A stretch of 64,000 nucleotides of DNA from Desulfobulbus propionicus. Lineage in GTDB: Bacteria; Desulfobacterota; Desulfobulbia; Desulfobulbales; Desulfobulbaceae. The notes below the pieces were generated by a model, which made no database searches, was not told where the DNA came from, and saw only the letters and a program-made list of their open reading frames with translations. This document shows positions 8,525 to 16,565 of the stretch, piece by piece. Location: the NCBI GenBank assembly GCA_002748735.1, contig PDTC01000014.1, positions 1 to 64,000 on the forward strand, in the 5' to 3' direction. A program made the position numbers and the translations under genes. The first letter of the stretch is position 1, and each line of letters starts with the position of its first letter.

Positions 8525-9508
8525 ATGGTAGATCTTTCGACTCGCTATCTTGGACTTTCACTTAATAATCCAATTATAGCAGGGAGTTGTGGCCTAACTG
8601 GAAAGCTGGGTGATATCCGAAAACTCGTTGCTGCCGGGGCTGGGGCCGTGGTGCTCAAGTCTCTGTTTGAAGAGCAGATTCTTAACGAGCTTGCCAACAG
8701 TCTCGATACCTATGAAACGGATTATCCGGATGCCTATGACTATGTCAACCAGTACACCCGTGACAATATCGTTGGCGATTATTTGATGATGATCAGCGAG
8801 GCGAAGAAAGTATTTGATATCCCGGTCATTGCCAGTATCAACTGCGTTACGAGCAGCGAATGGGTGAGCTTTGCCACCTCTGTGGAAAAAAGCGGTGCTG
8901 ATGCCATCGAGATCAACGTGTCACTACTGCCTGCCGATCAGCGAAAGACCAGTAAACAGTACGAAGACATCTATTTTGAGGTGATAAACAAGGTCGCCTC
9001 GCTCATCTCCATTCCCATCTCCTTGAAGATGAGTACCTATTCGCCGGCCCTGGCAAACCTTATTGCTCGCCTCAGCCACACCGGGAAGGTGGGCGGGTTT
9101 GTCCTGTTTAACCGTTATGCCAGCCCGGATATCAAGATTGAGGCAGAAAAGGTCACTCCGGCCAAGGTCTATAGCTCCCCTGAAGAAAGTATTCTGCCAC
9201 TCAGGTGGATTGCCATGCTTTCCGGCGATATCAAGGCCGACTTTGCGGCATCCACGGGTGTTCATGATGGCGAGGCGGTTATCAAGCAGTTACTTGCCGG
9301 CGCCACCGCAGTGCAGTGTGTTTCCACCCTTTATATGAATGGCCCGGAGACCATTACCGCCATGCTTGACACCCTGCGGGCATGGATGGAGAAAAAGGGC
9401 TATGCGAGCCTGGAGGATTTCAGAGGGAAATTGCGGTACGGCAAAAGCGATAATCCGGCCATGTACGAACGGATTCAGTTCATGCGCCAGTTCAGCGGCG
9501 TGCATTAA
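8525..9508 (+). CDS. Dihydroorotate dehydrogenase-like FMN TIM-barrel protein
   Basis: The 327-residue protein starts with MVDLSTRYLGLSLNNPIIAG, the typical entry of the class 1 dihydroorotate dehydrogenase fold. It continues with SINCVTSSEW, EINVSLLP, SISLKM-type and C-terminal LLAGATAVQCVSTLYMNGPE segments expected for a flavin-binding TIM barrel. The family is usually annotated as dihydroorotate dehydrogenase-like, and whether it acts in pyrimidine synthesis is unclear. It lies 73 bp upstream of rnfC in the same direction, so a redox role linked to Rnf is possible. An AAGGTGA ribosome site precedes the ATG. Confidence 0.8.
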   Translation: MVDLSTRYLGLSLNNPIIAGSCGLTGKLGDIRKLVAAGAGAVVLKSLFEEQILNELANSLDTYETDYPDAYDYVNQYTRDNIVGDYLMMISEAKKVFDIPVIASINCVTSSEWVSFATSVEKSGADAIEINVSLLPADQRKTSKQYEDIYFEVINKVASLISIPISLKMSTYSPALANLIARLSHTGKVGGFVLFNRYASPDIKIEAEKVTPAKVYSSPEESILPLRWIAMLSGDIKADFAASTGVHDGEAVIKQLLAGATAVQCVSTLYMNGPETITAMLDTLRAWMEKKGYASLEDFRGKLRYGKSDNPAMYERIQFMRQFSGVH

Positions 9509-9581
9509 CAATGACGAATGGTGACCGATGAGGCTTCATCGGTCACTGCAGAGAGATCCAGGAAGAGGTAGCACAAGAGCA

Positions 9582-10895
9582 ATGGAAGGTTTGCTGACAT
9601 TTCCTAAGGGTGGTGTTCATCCACCTGAATTTAAAGGGCTGACAGAGCATCTCGCCATAGAAACGATGCCGCTTTCAGCCGAACTGGAGATCATTCTTGG
9701 CCAACATATCGGTGCGCCCTGTACGGCAACAGTGGGTCGCAGAGACGCTGTTCGCGAAGGTGATCTTATCGGTGAAGTGACCAGAGGGCTCGGCGTGCCG
9801 TTACATGCACCTGCCAGTGGCACGGTCAAGGCTCTGGGGGTGTCGGCGCATCCCATGCGAGTGGGAACACCGTCCATCACCCTCAGTGTTGACCGGGAAG
9901 CGGAACCACTAGCGTATTCTCCCTGTAGCTGGCGGGAACTGTCTCCCCTGGAATTAAAAGACAAGGTCCACGAAGCCGGTATCATCGGTATCGGCGGCGC
10001 TGGATTTCCCAGCCATGTCAAACTCTCGCCTCCGCCGGACAAACCGATAGACACGCTACTGTTGAACGGTGCCGAGTGCGAGCCGTACATTACCGCCGAT
10101 TACCGGCAGATGATGGAACGGCCCGAAGGCATTATCGAAGGGGCGGAGATCATCCTCAAGATACTTGGCATCAACTCCTGTGCCATCGGTATCGAATCCA
10201 ATAAACCCGCTGCTATTGAGCGTATGACCGAGGTCGCCTCCAGGGTCAAGGAGGTCGACATCCGGGTTATCCCCCTTCAGGTTAAATACCCCCAGGGCTC
10301 AGAGAAACAACTTATTCAGGCGATCACCGGCCGCAAGGTTCCAGCCATGGCTTTACCCGCTGCCGTCGGCGTGGTGGTACACAATGTTGCTACAGCCCTG
10401 GCGATCTGCGACGCCGTTACCCTGGAGAAGCCTTTTTACGAAAAGGTGGTGACCATCTCCGGTCAAGGGATTGCCCGTCAGGCCAATCTCATGGTCAAGA
10501 TAGGGACAAAGGTGAGTGACATCGTCGAGTATCTTGGCGGCATTACGCCGGCCCTGTCCAAGGTGGTGCTTGGCGGTCCGATGATGGGCTTTGCTGTTTC
10601 CACCCTCGACATTCCGGTGACTAAAACCACCTCATCGGTCCTCTTTTTGACCGACAAGGAGATCGATACTCGTCCACACTCGCCGTGCATCCGTTGCGGT
10701 TGGTGCCTGGACGCCTGCCCCATGGGACTTGAGCCAAAAGAGATCGCCATCCATGTCGAAGCTGGCAGGGCTGCTGATACTGAGCAGTTCGGCGTGTTCG
10801 AGTGCTTCGAGTGTGGCAGTTGTGCGTATATCTGCCCTGCCAAGCGGCCGCTGGTACAGTTTATCCGTCTGGCAAAGATGAAGTGCAAACGCTAG
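9582..10895 (+). CDS. rnfC: Rnf complex subunit C (ferredoxin:NAD oxidoreductase)
   Basis: RnfC is the peripheral NADH/FMN and Fe-S subunit of the ion-translocating Rnf complex. The 437-residue protein has the glycine-rich IGIGGAGFPSHVKL (near 136-150) followed by LLLNGAECEPYITADYR, and two 4Fe-4S motifs, CIRCGWCLDACP (near 369) and CFECGSCAYICP (near 408). The start at 9582 (MEGLLTFPKGGVHPP) is chosen over an in-frame ATG at 9528 because homologues begin near the FxGGVHPPxxK motif and AGGAAGAGG lies upstream. It opens a contiguous CDGEAB cluster. Confidence 0.95.
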   Translation: MEGLLTFPKGGVHPPEFKGLTEHLAIETMPLSAELEIILGQHIGAPCTATVGRRDAVREGDLIGEVTRGLGVPLHAPASGTVKALGVSAHPMRVGTPSITLSVDREAEPLAYSPCSWRELSPLELKDKVHEAGIIGIGGAGFPSHVKLSPPPDKPIDTLLLNGAECEPYITADYRQMMERPEGIIEGAEIILKILGINSCAIGIESNKPAAIERMTEVASRVKEVDIRVIPLQVKYPQGSEKQLIQAITGRKVPAMALPAAVGVVVHNVATALAICDAVTLEKPFYEKVVTISGQGIARQANLMVKIGTKVSDIVEYLGGITPALSKVVLGGPMMGFAVSTLDIPVTKTTSSVLFLTDKEIDTRPHSPCIRCGWCLDACPMGLEPKEIAIHVEAGRAADTEQFGVFECFECGSCAYICPAKRPLVQFIRLAKMKCKR

Positions 10896-10964
10896 GGGCG
10901 CGAAAAAGACAGGGTAGGCAGATTTTAGAAAAAGAATCCTCAAGGTTGAAGGGTACGTGGACAA

Positions 10965-12008
10965 ATGAGTGAGCAACAAGCAGCAGTCACTGCGAGCAAG
11001 ATGTGGAAGGTAACCGTATCGCCGCATGTGCGTAGCAGTGAAACAGTTGGAAAAATTATGTGGACAGTGGTGGCCTGTCTTTTACCGCCGCTGATTCTCT
11101 CGGTTTTTATTTTCGGCATACAGACCCTGTTTATTGTTGGCGTTTCCGTTGTCAGCTGCGTAGCGGTGGAGGCGATCAGCCAGTGGAGTCTTGGACGCAG
11201 AGTTACCGTACATGACGGCTCCGCCGTTCTCACCGGTATGCTCATGGGGTTTGTGATTCCGCCGGGGGTCTCCTTTCTGTTGCCGATACTGGGGGCAGTG
11301 ATGGCTATCTATATCGGCAAGCATCTCCTCGGCGGTATCGGTTATAATATCTTTAACCCTGCCCTGCTGGGACGAGCCTTCCTGCTGGCGACGTTTCCGG
11401 TTGCCATGACCTCTGCCTGGTTACCCCCGATTGATGGTTTGGCGATTTTTTCCCATTTGCATGCGGCTGTTGACGGTATCACCACCGCCACCCCCCTAGC
11501 AGTGATGAAAGAGCACGGCATGGAGGCCTTTGTTGAGCAATTTGGCAGTGGTTTCAGCCTGTATTCCTCTTTTTTCGTGGGCTGGCGGCCTGGCTGTATC
11601 GGTGAAACGTCCTCGTTTCTTTTGTTGCTCGGCGGTCTTTATCTTCTCTATCGCGGATATATCACCTGGCATATTCCAGTGTCAGTGCTGGGCACCATCG
11701 CCGTGCTGACGTTTATTTTCGGAGGCGAAGGCTATTTCAGCGGAGATCCTCTGCTGGCTGTCATTACGGGTGGAGCGATTCTCGGCGCATTTTTCATGGC
11801 TACCGACTACGTTACCGGGCCAACCACTAAAACAGCGCAGGTCATCTACGGTATCGGTATCGGAGCACTGACCGTTCTCATTCGTCTGAAAGGCGGGTAT
11901 CCCGAGGGAATCTGTTACGCAATTCTTCTGATGAATCCCATCAGTCCAGTGCTGGACGGTTTTCTCAAGCCCAAGCGCTTTGCCCCGCCGGCGGGAGGTG
12001 CCAAGTGA
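10965..12008 (+). CDS. rnfD: Rnf complex subunit D, membrane flavoprotein
   Basis: This 347-residue polytopic membrane protein begins with a soluble segment (KVTVSPHVRSSETVGKIMW), followed by many hydrophobic helices. The GITTATPLAV motif near residue 175 matches the site where FMN is attached to a threonine by ApbE in the RnfD/NqrB family. FNPALLGRAFLL and VTGPTTKTAQVIYGIGIGAL are further family blocks. It couples electron flow to ion translocation. Its stop overlaps the rnfG GTG start by four bases, indicating translational coupling. Confidence 0.94.
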   Translation: MSEQQAAVTASKMWKVTVSPHVRSSETVGKIMWTVVACLLPPLILSVFIFGIQTLFIVGVSVVSCVAVEAISQWSLGRRVTVHDGSAVLTGMLMGFVIPPGVSFLLPILGAVMAIYIGKHLLGGIGYNIFNPALLGRAFLLATFPVAMTSAWLPPIDGLAIFSHLHAAVDGITTATPLAVMKEHGMEAFVEQFGSGFSLYSSFFVGWRPGCIGETSSFLLLLGGLYLLYRGYITWHIPVSVLGTIAVLTFIFGGEGYFSGDPLLAVITGGAILGAFFMATDYVTGPTTKTAQVIYGIGIGALTVLIRLKGGYPEGICYAILLMNPISPVLDGFLKPKRFAPPAGGAK

Positions 12009-12892
12009 AAGATATTATTACGATCATTGTCCGCCTGACGCTCTCCTGTGTGCTCGCCGGCACGGTGATGGGGACAACCTTTATCTTTACCGACAAGGCG
12101 AAAAAGCATAATGAGCATGTTAACGAAGAGCGGGTTATGTATGCCCTGCTCGGATACTCCGAGGAGGAGCCTGCTCCTGAGAGTATGAAGTTGCACGAGG
12201 TCTATCGTTATGTGGTCACTGAGGCTGGAGTACAGTCCATCGGCTATCTTGTGCCCACCAAAGAGGGGCACCTGTTCATCCGCATAGACCTGGACGGTAA
12301 ATTGCTGGAGCAGACGAAAATAGAGATAAGCGAGGCAGATGTACACGAAACCGGGCCTCGAGACCAAGCCGTGGCGGTGGCCATGGGAACCGGCAGAACT
12401 GTGAGATTTGCCGAGCATATCACCTTTGTTACCGACAAGAATGAGCGTAAGGGGTATCTCCTCAGTGGCAAATTTCCCGGATTCAAAACACATATCGCTG
12501 TAATTCTTGCCCTGGAACCAGACTTTGCCCTTCGCGGTTTTGAGGTCATGGAGCATGAGGAAGATCCAGGGCTGGGCGGTGAGATCGAGCAGGACTATTT
12601 TAAGAACCAGTTCAGGGGAAAACCGTTTGAGGTCCTCAAGGGACTGGGGGTGGTCAAGGAACCCCTCCCGCAGGAGTATCTTGATGTCCTGGAGGGGAAG
12701 GTCGAAGATGAGGCCGAGCAGGAACGTGTGATGGAACAGTACCGGCCCAATGACATTTATGCGCTTACCGGGGCCACCATTTCCTCGAGATGCGTAAGTA
12801 ATGGGATCAAGGGAATCGTAAAAAAATTCGCCTACCGTGTCAGTGTCCTGGACAAGCTCATTGAGCAGGAGCAGATACCAGTTGCTTTCTAG
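12005..12892 (+). CDS. rnfG: Rnf complex subunit G, covalent FMN subunit
   Basis: The 295-residue protein has an N-terminal membrane anchor and a periplasmic FMN-binding domain. The C-terminal DIYALTGATISSRCVSNGI carries the [ST]GAT flavinylation motif near residue 256, the target of ApbE, which is encoded three genes after rnfE. EHEEDPGLGGEIEQDYF is another family block. The protein is longer than the roughly 200 residues usual in gammaproteobacteria, with extra charged sequence around residues 40-150 and 230-245. A GTG start follows GGGAGGTG at the end of rnfD. Confidence 0.92.
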   Translation: MKDIITIIVRLTLSCVLAGTVMGTTFIFTDKAKKHNEHVNEERVMYALLGYSEEEPAPESMKLHEVYRYVVTEAGVQSIGYLVPTKEGHLFIRIDLDGKLLEQTKIEISEADVHETGPRDQAVAVAMGTGRTVRFAEHITFVTDKNERKGYLLSGKFPGFKTHIAVILALEPDFALRGFEVMEHEEDPGLGGEIEQDYFKNQFRGKPFEVLKGLGVVKEPLPQEYLDVLEGKVEDEAEQERVMEQYRPNDIYALTGATISSRCVSNGIKGIVKKFAYRVSVLDKLIEQEQIPVAF

Positions 12893-13006
12893 GAGCAGCA
12901 AGGCTGGTGCTGATACCAGCAATACGTGGTAATATAACTACTGGTTTTCTGGTAAAGGGCGTTACCGGGAACCATTTGCATCATAAACGGTAATGAGGAT
13001 TAAGAC

Positions 13007-13630
13007 GTGGCAAACGAAAGCAGCTCAATGCAGTTGGTCGCAAAGGGTATCCTGAGCGAAAACCCTATTTTCAAGCTGGCCCTGTCCATGTGCCCTGCGG
13101 TGGGGATCTCCACAACGGTGATGAACGGTGTCATGCTCGGCATCGCCGTACTGTTCGTGCAGGTCTTTTCCAGTGTGACGATCAGCTTTTTTAAGGATAA
13201 GATTCACCCCCGGATTCGTATTCCCACCTATACGCTGACCATCGCCACCTGGGTAACCGTTATCGACCTGGTACTGGCCGCTTTTTTGCCGGGGGCTTAT
13301 GCGAAAATGGGCATCTTCGTTAAACTGATCGTTGCCTTTGCCATCATTACCATGCGGCTTGAAATGTTTGCCTGTAAGGAGGATATCAAGTCTTCTTTCT
13401 GGGATGGGCTGGGGATGGGCCTGGGCTTTCTCCTTGGCATGGTCATCATTGGCGCGGTACGGGAACTTTTGGGTTCAGGTGCCCTGCTCGGCTATGATGT
13501 GCTTGGCTTTAAGCCGTTGTTGTTCTTTATTCTGCCGTCAGCTGGTTTTTTTGTTGTCGGCCTCATGATGGCATTTTTTAACTACATAGAGATATTCTAC
13601 AAACGCAAAATGGCACGGAGGGCAAACTGA
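13007..13630 (+). CDS. rnfE: Rnf complex subunit E, lacking one expected cluster cysteine
   Basis: This 207-residue, six-helix membrane protein contains NPIFKLALSMCPAVGIST with the conserved first cysteine (C29). In RnfE and the related NqrD a second cysteine lies in a VNC or TNC motif just before GRAEAFA. Here the aligned stretch reads LIVAFAIITMRLEMFACKED, with Ala112 at that position, Met116 for Gly and a non-canonical Cys123. Those cysteines normally help hold the Fe-S cluster between RnfA and RnfE. The remaining sequence (DGLGMGLGFLLGMVIIGAVR) is typical. The GTG start follows ATGAGGA. The gene overlaps rnfA by one base. Confidence 0.9.
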   Translation: MANESSSMQLVAKGILSENPIFKLALSMCPAVGISTTVMNGVMLGIAVLFVQVFSSVTISFFKDKIHPRIRIPTYTLTIATWVTVIDLVLAAFLPGAYAKMGIFVKLIVAFAIITMRLEMFACKEDIKSSFWDGLGMGLGFLLGMVIIGAVRELLGSGALLGYDVLGFKPLLFFILPSAGFFVVGLMMAFFNYIEIFYKRKMARRAN

Positions 13631-14571
13631 TGCGGATCATGCCCGGAAAACTCCAGCTGCTTGTTCTGTTACTGACGCTTTGTCTGCCTGCCCTGGCATG
13701 GTCAGCAGAGTTGATCAAGGCAAAGGAGTTCAGCGCAGACAACGAGATAACTGTTCATTTCAGCCGTGCAGTTGACAAGAGTATTGTCGAAAATACAGGC
13801 AACTACACCGTCTATGAGGTCACAGATCCGGATATCCGTCTGCAGCTGGAGTCGGCGGTTGTCACCGAAGACGCCATGAGCGCGGTACTCACGTTTGCCG
13901 AGCCCTTGAATACGACCCAGACACATGTGGTGACCATCAGTGAACTCGGGCCAGAGGGGAAGGTCAGTTTTGATGTGATGAAATCCTACTTGGGATATCT
14001 GATCTCCATCATGATTTCGGCCTTGTTGATCAATAATTATGTGTTCACCAAGTATCTGGGGCTTTGTGTCTTCTTTGGGACCTCTAAGCGCAAGACCACT
14101 GCCAAGGGGATGGGGGTGGTCTTCACCATTGTTATGGTGGCCTCAGCCATGATGAGTTGGTTTTTCTACCAGTTTATCCTCAAGCCGTACGGGTTGAACT
14201 TTTTGCAGATTGTCGTGTTTATCGGGCTGGTCTCGTTAACAGTTCAGGCCGTGGATACGATTTTACGAAAAGTCAATCCGGTGCTTTTCAATGCCTTTGG
14301 CGTCTTTCTCGTTCTGGTTATCGCCAACTGTGTCATTATCGCTGTACCCCTGGTTATGTCCAGTAATGAATACAACGCCTGGGAAACGTTTATGCTGGCT
14401 TTGGGAGCTGGCGGCGGTTTTCTGCTGGCCCTGTATCTCATGAGTTCCGTGCGCGAGCGTATAGAACTGGCAAGAATTCCAGAAAGCTTCAAAGGGCTGC
14501 CCATAGCCTTTATCGTTGCCGGGCAGTTTGCCATGGCCTTTTTGGGTTTTTCCGGACTCCAGGTTTTTTAA
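13630..14571 (+). CDS. rnfA: Rnf complex subunit A with an N-terminal exported domain
   Basis: The usual RnfA core (about 195 residues) occupies residues 118-313: LLINNYVFTKYLGLCVFFG with Cys146, VIANCVI with the second cysteine, and six hydrophobic helices. Before it lies a 117-residue extension consisting of a signal peptide (cleavage likely after AWSA, residue 26) and a soluble beta-rich domain (ELIKAKEFSADNEITVHFSR ... THVVTISEL). This resembles Ig-like or SbsA-like domains that describe differences and sums of polar strands. The frame is continuous, and the ATG at 13630 overlaps the rnfE stop (TGATG), so the extension is not an annotation artefact. An internal start at Met117 is possible in addition. 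Confidence 0.9.
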   Translation: MRIMPGKLQLLVLLLTLCLPALAWSAELIKAKEFSADNEITVHFSRAVDKSIVENTGNYTVYEVTDPDIRLQLESAVVTEDAMSAVLTFAEPLNTTQTHVVTISELGPEGKVSFDVMKSYLGYLISIMISALLINNYVFTKYLGLCVFFGTSKRKTTAKGMGVVFTIVMVASAMMSWFFYQFILKPYGLNFLQIVVFIGLVSLTVQAVDTILRKVNPVLFNAFGVFLVLVIANCVIIAVPLVMSSNEYNAWETFMLALGAGGGFLLALYLMSSVRERIELARIPESFKGLPIAFIVAGQFAMAFLGFSGLQVF

Positions 14572-14613
14572 AGATCTTTTAACCACTGAAACAGGTTACG
14601 TAACACAGGCATC

Positions 14614-15489
14614 ATGGATCCGACTCTGATTAAACTGGCTCTTGGCGGTGTGGCTCTTTTAGGCTGCATAGGTCTTTTCTTTGGCATAGGCTTGGCGCTT
14701 GCTGCCCATAAGTTTGCGGTTGAAACCAATCCACTCATTGAGGAGGTCTTGGAAAGCCTGCCTCTGGCTCAATGCGGTGGTTGTGGCTATCCAGGGTGTG
14801 AAGGATATGCCATTGCGGTGGTGACCGATCCCGAGGTGCCACCTAATCTCTGTTTTCCTGGTAAGGAAAAAGTTGCCGAAAAGGTGGCTGCACTGACTGG
14901 CAAGAAGATGACAGCAGTGGAAGACATGACTGCCGTGGTCCGCTGCTCGCGCAACGAAGGAAAGGTCGCACAGAAATATGAATATATCGGTTATGCCAGC
15001 TGTACTGCCGCCAACCTCGCCTTTGGTGGCCCGTCTTCGTGTCGGTATGCGTGCATTGGTCTGGGGGAATGCAGGGATGCCTGCCCCTTTGATGCCATTA
15101 CCATGGTCAATAATTTTCCGGTAATTGACCCTGATAAATGCGTTAGTTGCGGCAACTGTGTCAAGGCCTGTCCCAAAAACATTATCGAATTGCAGACGCT
15201 TAAGGCGCGGGTGTGGGTGCCTTGCTCCACCAGGGATACAGCTAAACAGGTGAAAGGATTTTGCGAGGTAGGGTGCATAACCTGTAAACTTTGCATCAAG
15301 GCCTGTCCGGCAGATGCGGTGAGCCTGAAAGACGGACTTATCGTCATTGATCAGAAGGCCTGCCTCGAGTATGGCCCCGAATGTGAAGAGGCGTGTGTTA
15401 CCAAATGCCCCCGCAACATTTTTCAGTCATTTCAAAGCAGGGAGACCGTGCTTCGCAAGACCGATCAAGGGTTGAAAATGGCGAGCTGA
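14614..15489 (+). CDS. rnfB: Rnf complex subunit B, polyferredoxin
   Basis: The 291-residue protein has an N-terminal membrane anchor (residues 8-30), an Fe-S domain with C54, C57, C62 (QCGGCGYPGCEGYA), and then several 4Fe-4S motifs: CIGLGECRDACP, CVSCGNCVKACP, CITCKLCIKACP, and a final cysteine-rich segment EYGPECEEACVTKCP. RnfB is the entry point for ferredoxin electrons on the cytoplasmic side. It is longer than the gammaproteobacterial form because of additional clusters, as in other anaerobes. It closes the CDGEAB cluster and is followed 14 bp later by apbE. Confidence 0.93.
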   Translation: MDPTLIKLALGGVALLGCIGLFFGIGLALAAHKFAVETNPLIEEVLESLPLAQCGGCGYPGCEGYAIAVVTDPEVPPNLCFPGKEKVAEKVAALTGKKMTAVEDMTAVVRCSRNEGKVAQKYEYIGYASCTAANLAFGGPSSCRYACIGLGECRDACPFDAITMVNNFPVIDPDKCVSCGNCVKACPKNIIELQTLKARVWVPCSTRDTAKQVKGFCEVGCITCKLCIKACPADAVSLKDGLIVIDQKACLEYGPECEEACVTKCPRNIFQSFQSRETVLRKTDQGLKMAS

Positions 15490-15503
15490 ACCACCAGCTC
15501 AGT

Positions 15504-16553
15504 ATGTACGACTCCAGGAGAGCTCTTCCCCCTCTGACAAGACGAGCATTCCTTTGGCGCGCAGGCCTGTTTTCCGCAGGCCTTGCCGCCTATCTTCTCC
15601 CACCCGCCGAATCTGAAGCATTTCTGTTTCGCCGTCGGCAGTACAAGGTGGCCAAGACCCGTATGGATATGGGGACCTTTGTCACACTTACCGCATTTCA
15701 CCCCTCCCGTGATGAGGCTGAAGAGGCAATTGGCGAGGCCTTCCTGCTGATACACCGTCTCGGTCAGGAGTTGTCCCGCCATAGTTCCAGCTCGCCTCTC
15801 GCCGCTCTCAATCGGGACGGCCGGTTGACCTCTCCTCCCCAATCTTTGCAGCATGTCATCACCCGGGCTCTCCACTGGCATAAACGCAGTGGAGGCTGTT
15901 TTGATATCACCGTGAAGCCGATCATTGACCTCTACGAGGGAGCATTTGCCGACAAGACTGTCCCTGATGCCGCTGATATCGCCGCCGCCACAGAGCTGAC
16001 AGGCTCGCAATATCTGCGGCTTTCTCGTCAAGAAATAGTCCTGGACCGTACAGGTATGGGGGTGACCCTGGATGGTATTGCCAAGGGCTACATTGTCGAT
16101 GCTGCCTCGAATTTTTTACATGCAAGGGGGATTGTCAACCATCTGGTGAACGCTGGTGGGGACATGCGTGCCCGGGGACGGGCAGCCCAGGAAAAACCCT
16201 GGACCATTGCCATTGAAGACCCAAAAAAGAAAGGTAGGTATCCACAGGTGGTACACATGACCGATGGTGCTATTGCCACTTCCGGCAATTATGAAATATA
16301 CTATGATAAGGAACGGCTTTACCACCATATTGTCGATCCGGCCAGCGGCATGTCGCCATCTGCAGCTACCAGCGCGACGGTGACCGCTCCTGTGGTTATG
16401 GATGCCGATGCTCTGGCTACTGCAGCCATGGTTCTCGGACCGCAAGAGGCGACGTCGCTAATAGATACGCTTTCCGGCTGCGCCTCTCTGTTGATCGACC
16501 CCGAGGAACAACTGTTTCCCTCCTCGTCGTGGCGTGTTGATTTGCGGCATTAA
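15504..16553 (+). CDS. apbE: FAD:protein FMN transferase with Tat signal
   Basis: ApbE moves FMN from FAD onto threonines of RnfG and RnfD. The 349-residue protein has MGTFVTLTAF, HRLGQELSRHSSSSPLAALN, GGCFDITVKPI, LDGIAKGYIVD, NAGGDMRARG, IATSGNYEIY and HHIVDPASG, all family blocks including the Mg-binding C-terminal region. The start at ATG 15504 is chosen because it puts a twin-arginine motif (TRRAFLW, RR at residues 13-14) and a hydrophobic stretch at the N terminus; an upstream in-frame start at 15393 would lie within rnfB. Export by Tat fits periplasmic flavinylation and the tatA genes at 50.3 kb. Confidence 0.92.
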   Translation: MYDSRRALPPLTRRAFLWRAGLFSAGLAAYLLPPAESEAFLFRRRQYKVAKTRMDMGTFVTLTAFHPSRDEAEEAIGEAFLLIHRLGQELSRHSSSSPLAALNRDGRLTSPPQSLQHVITRALHWHKRSGGCFDITVKPIIDLYEGAFADKTVPDAADIAAATELTGSQYLRLSRQEIVLDRTGMGVTLDGIAKGYIVDAASNFLHARGIVNHLVNAGGDMRARGRAAQEKPWTIAIEDPKKKGRYPQVVHMTDGAIATSGNYEIYYDKERLYHHIVDPASGMSPSAATSATVTAPVVMDADALATAAMVLGPQEATSLIDTLSGCASLLIDPEEQLFPSSSWRVDLRH

Positions 16554-16565
16554 CCCTTATTTTTC

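Noticed and set aside
11915-12922. 335-residue minus-strand open frame
   Set aside because: It is antisense to rnfG and the end of rnfD, both with clear motifs.
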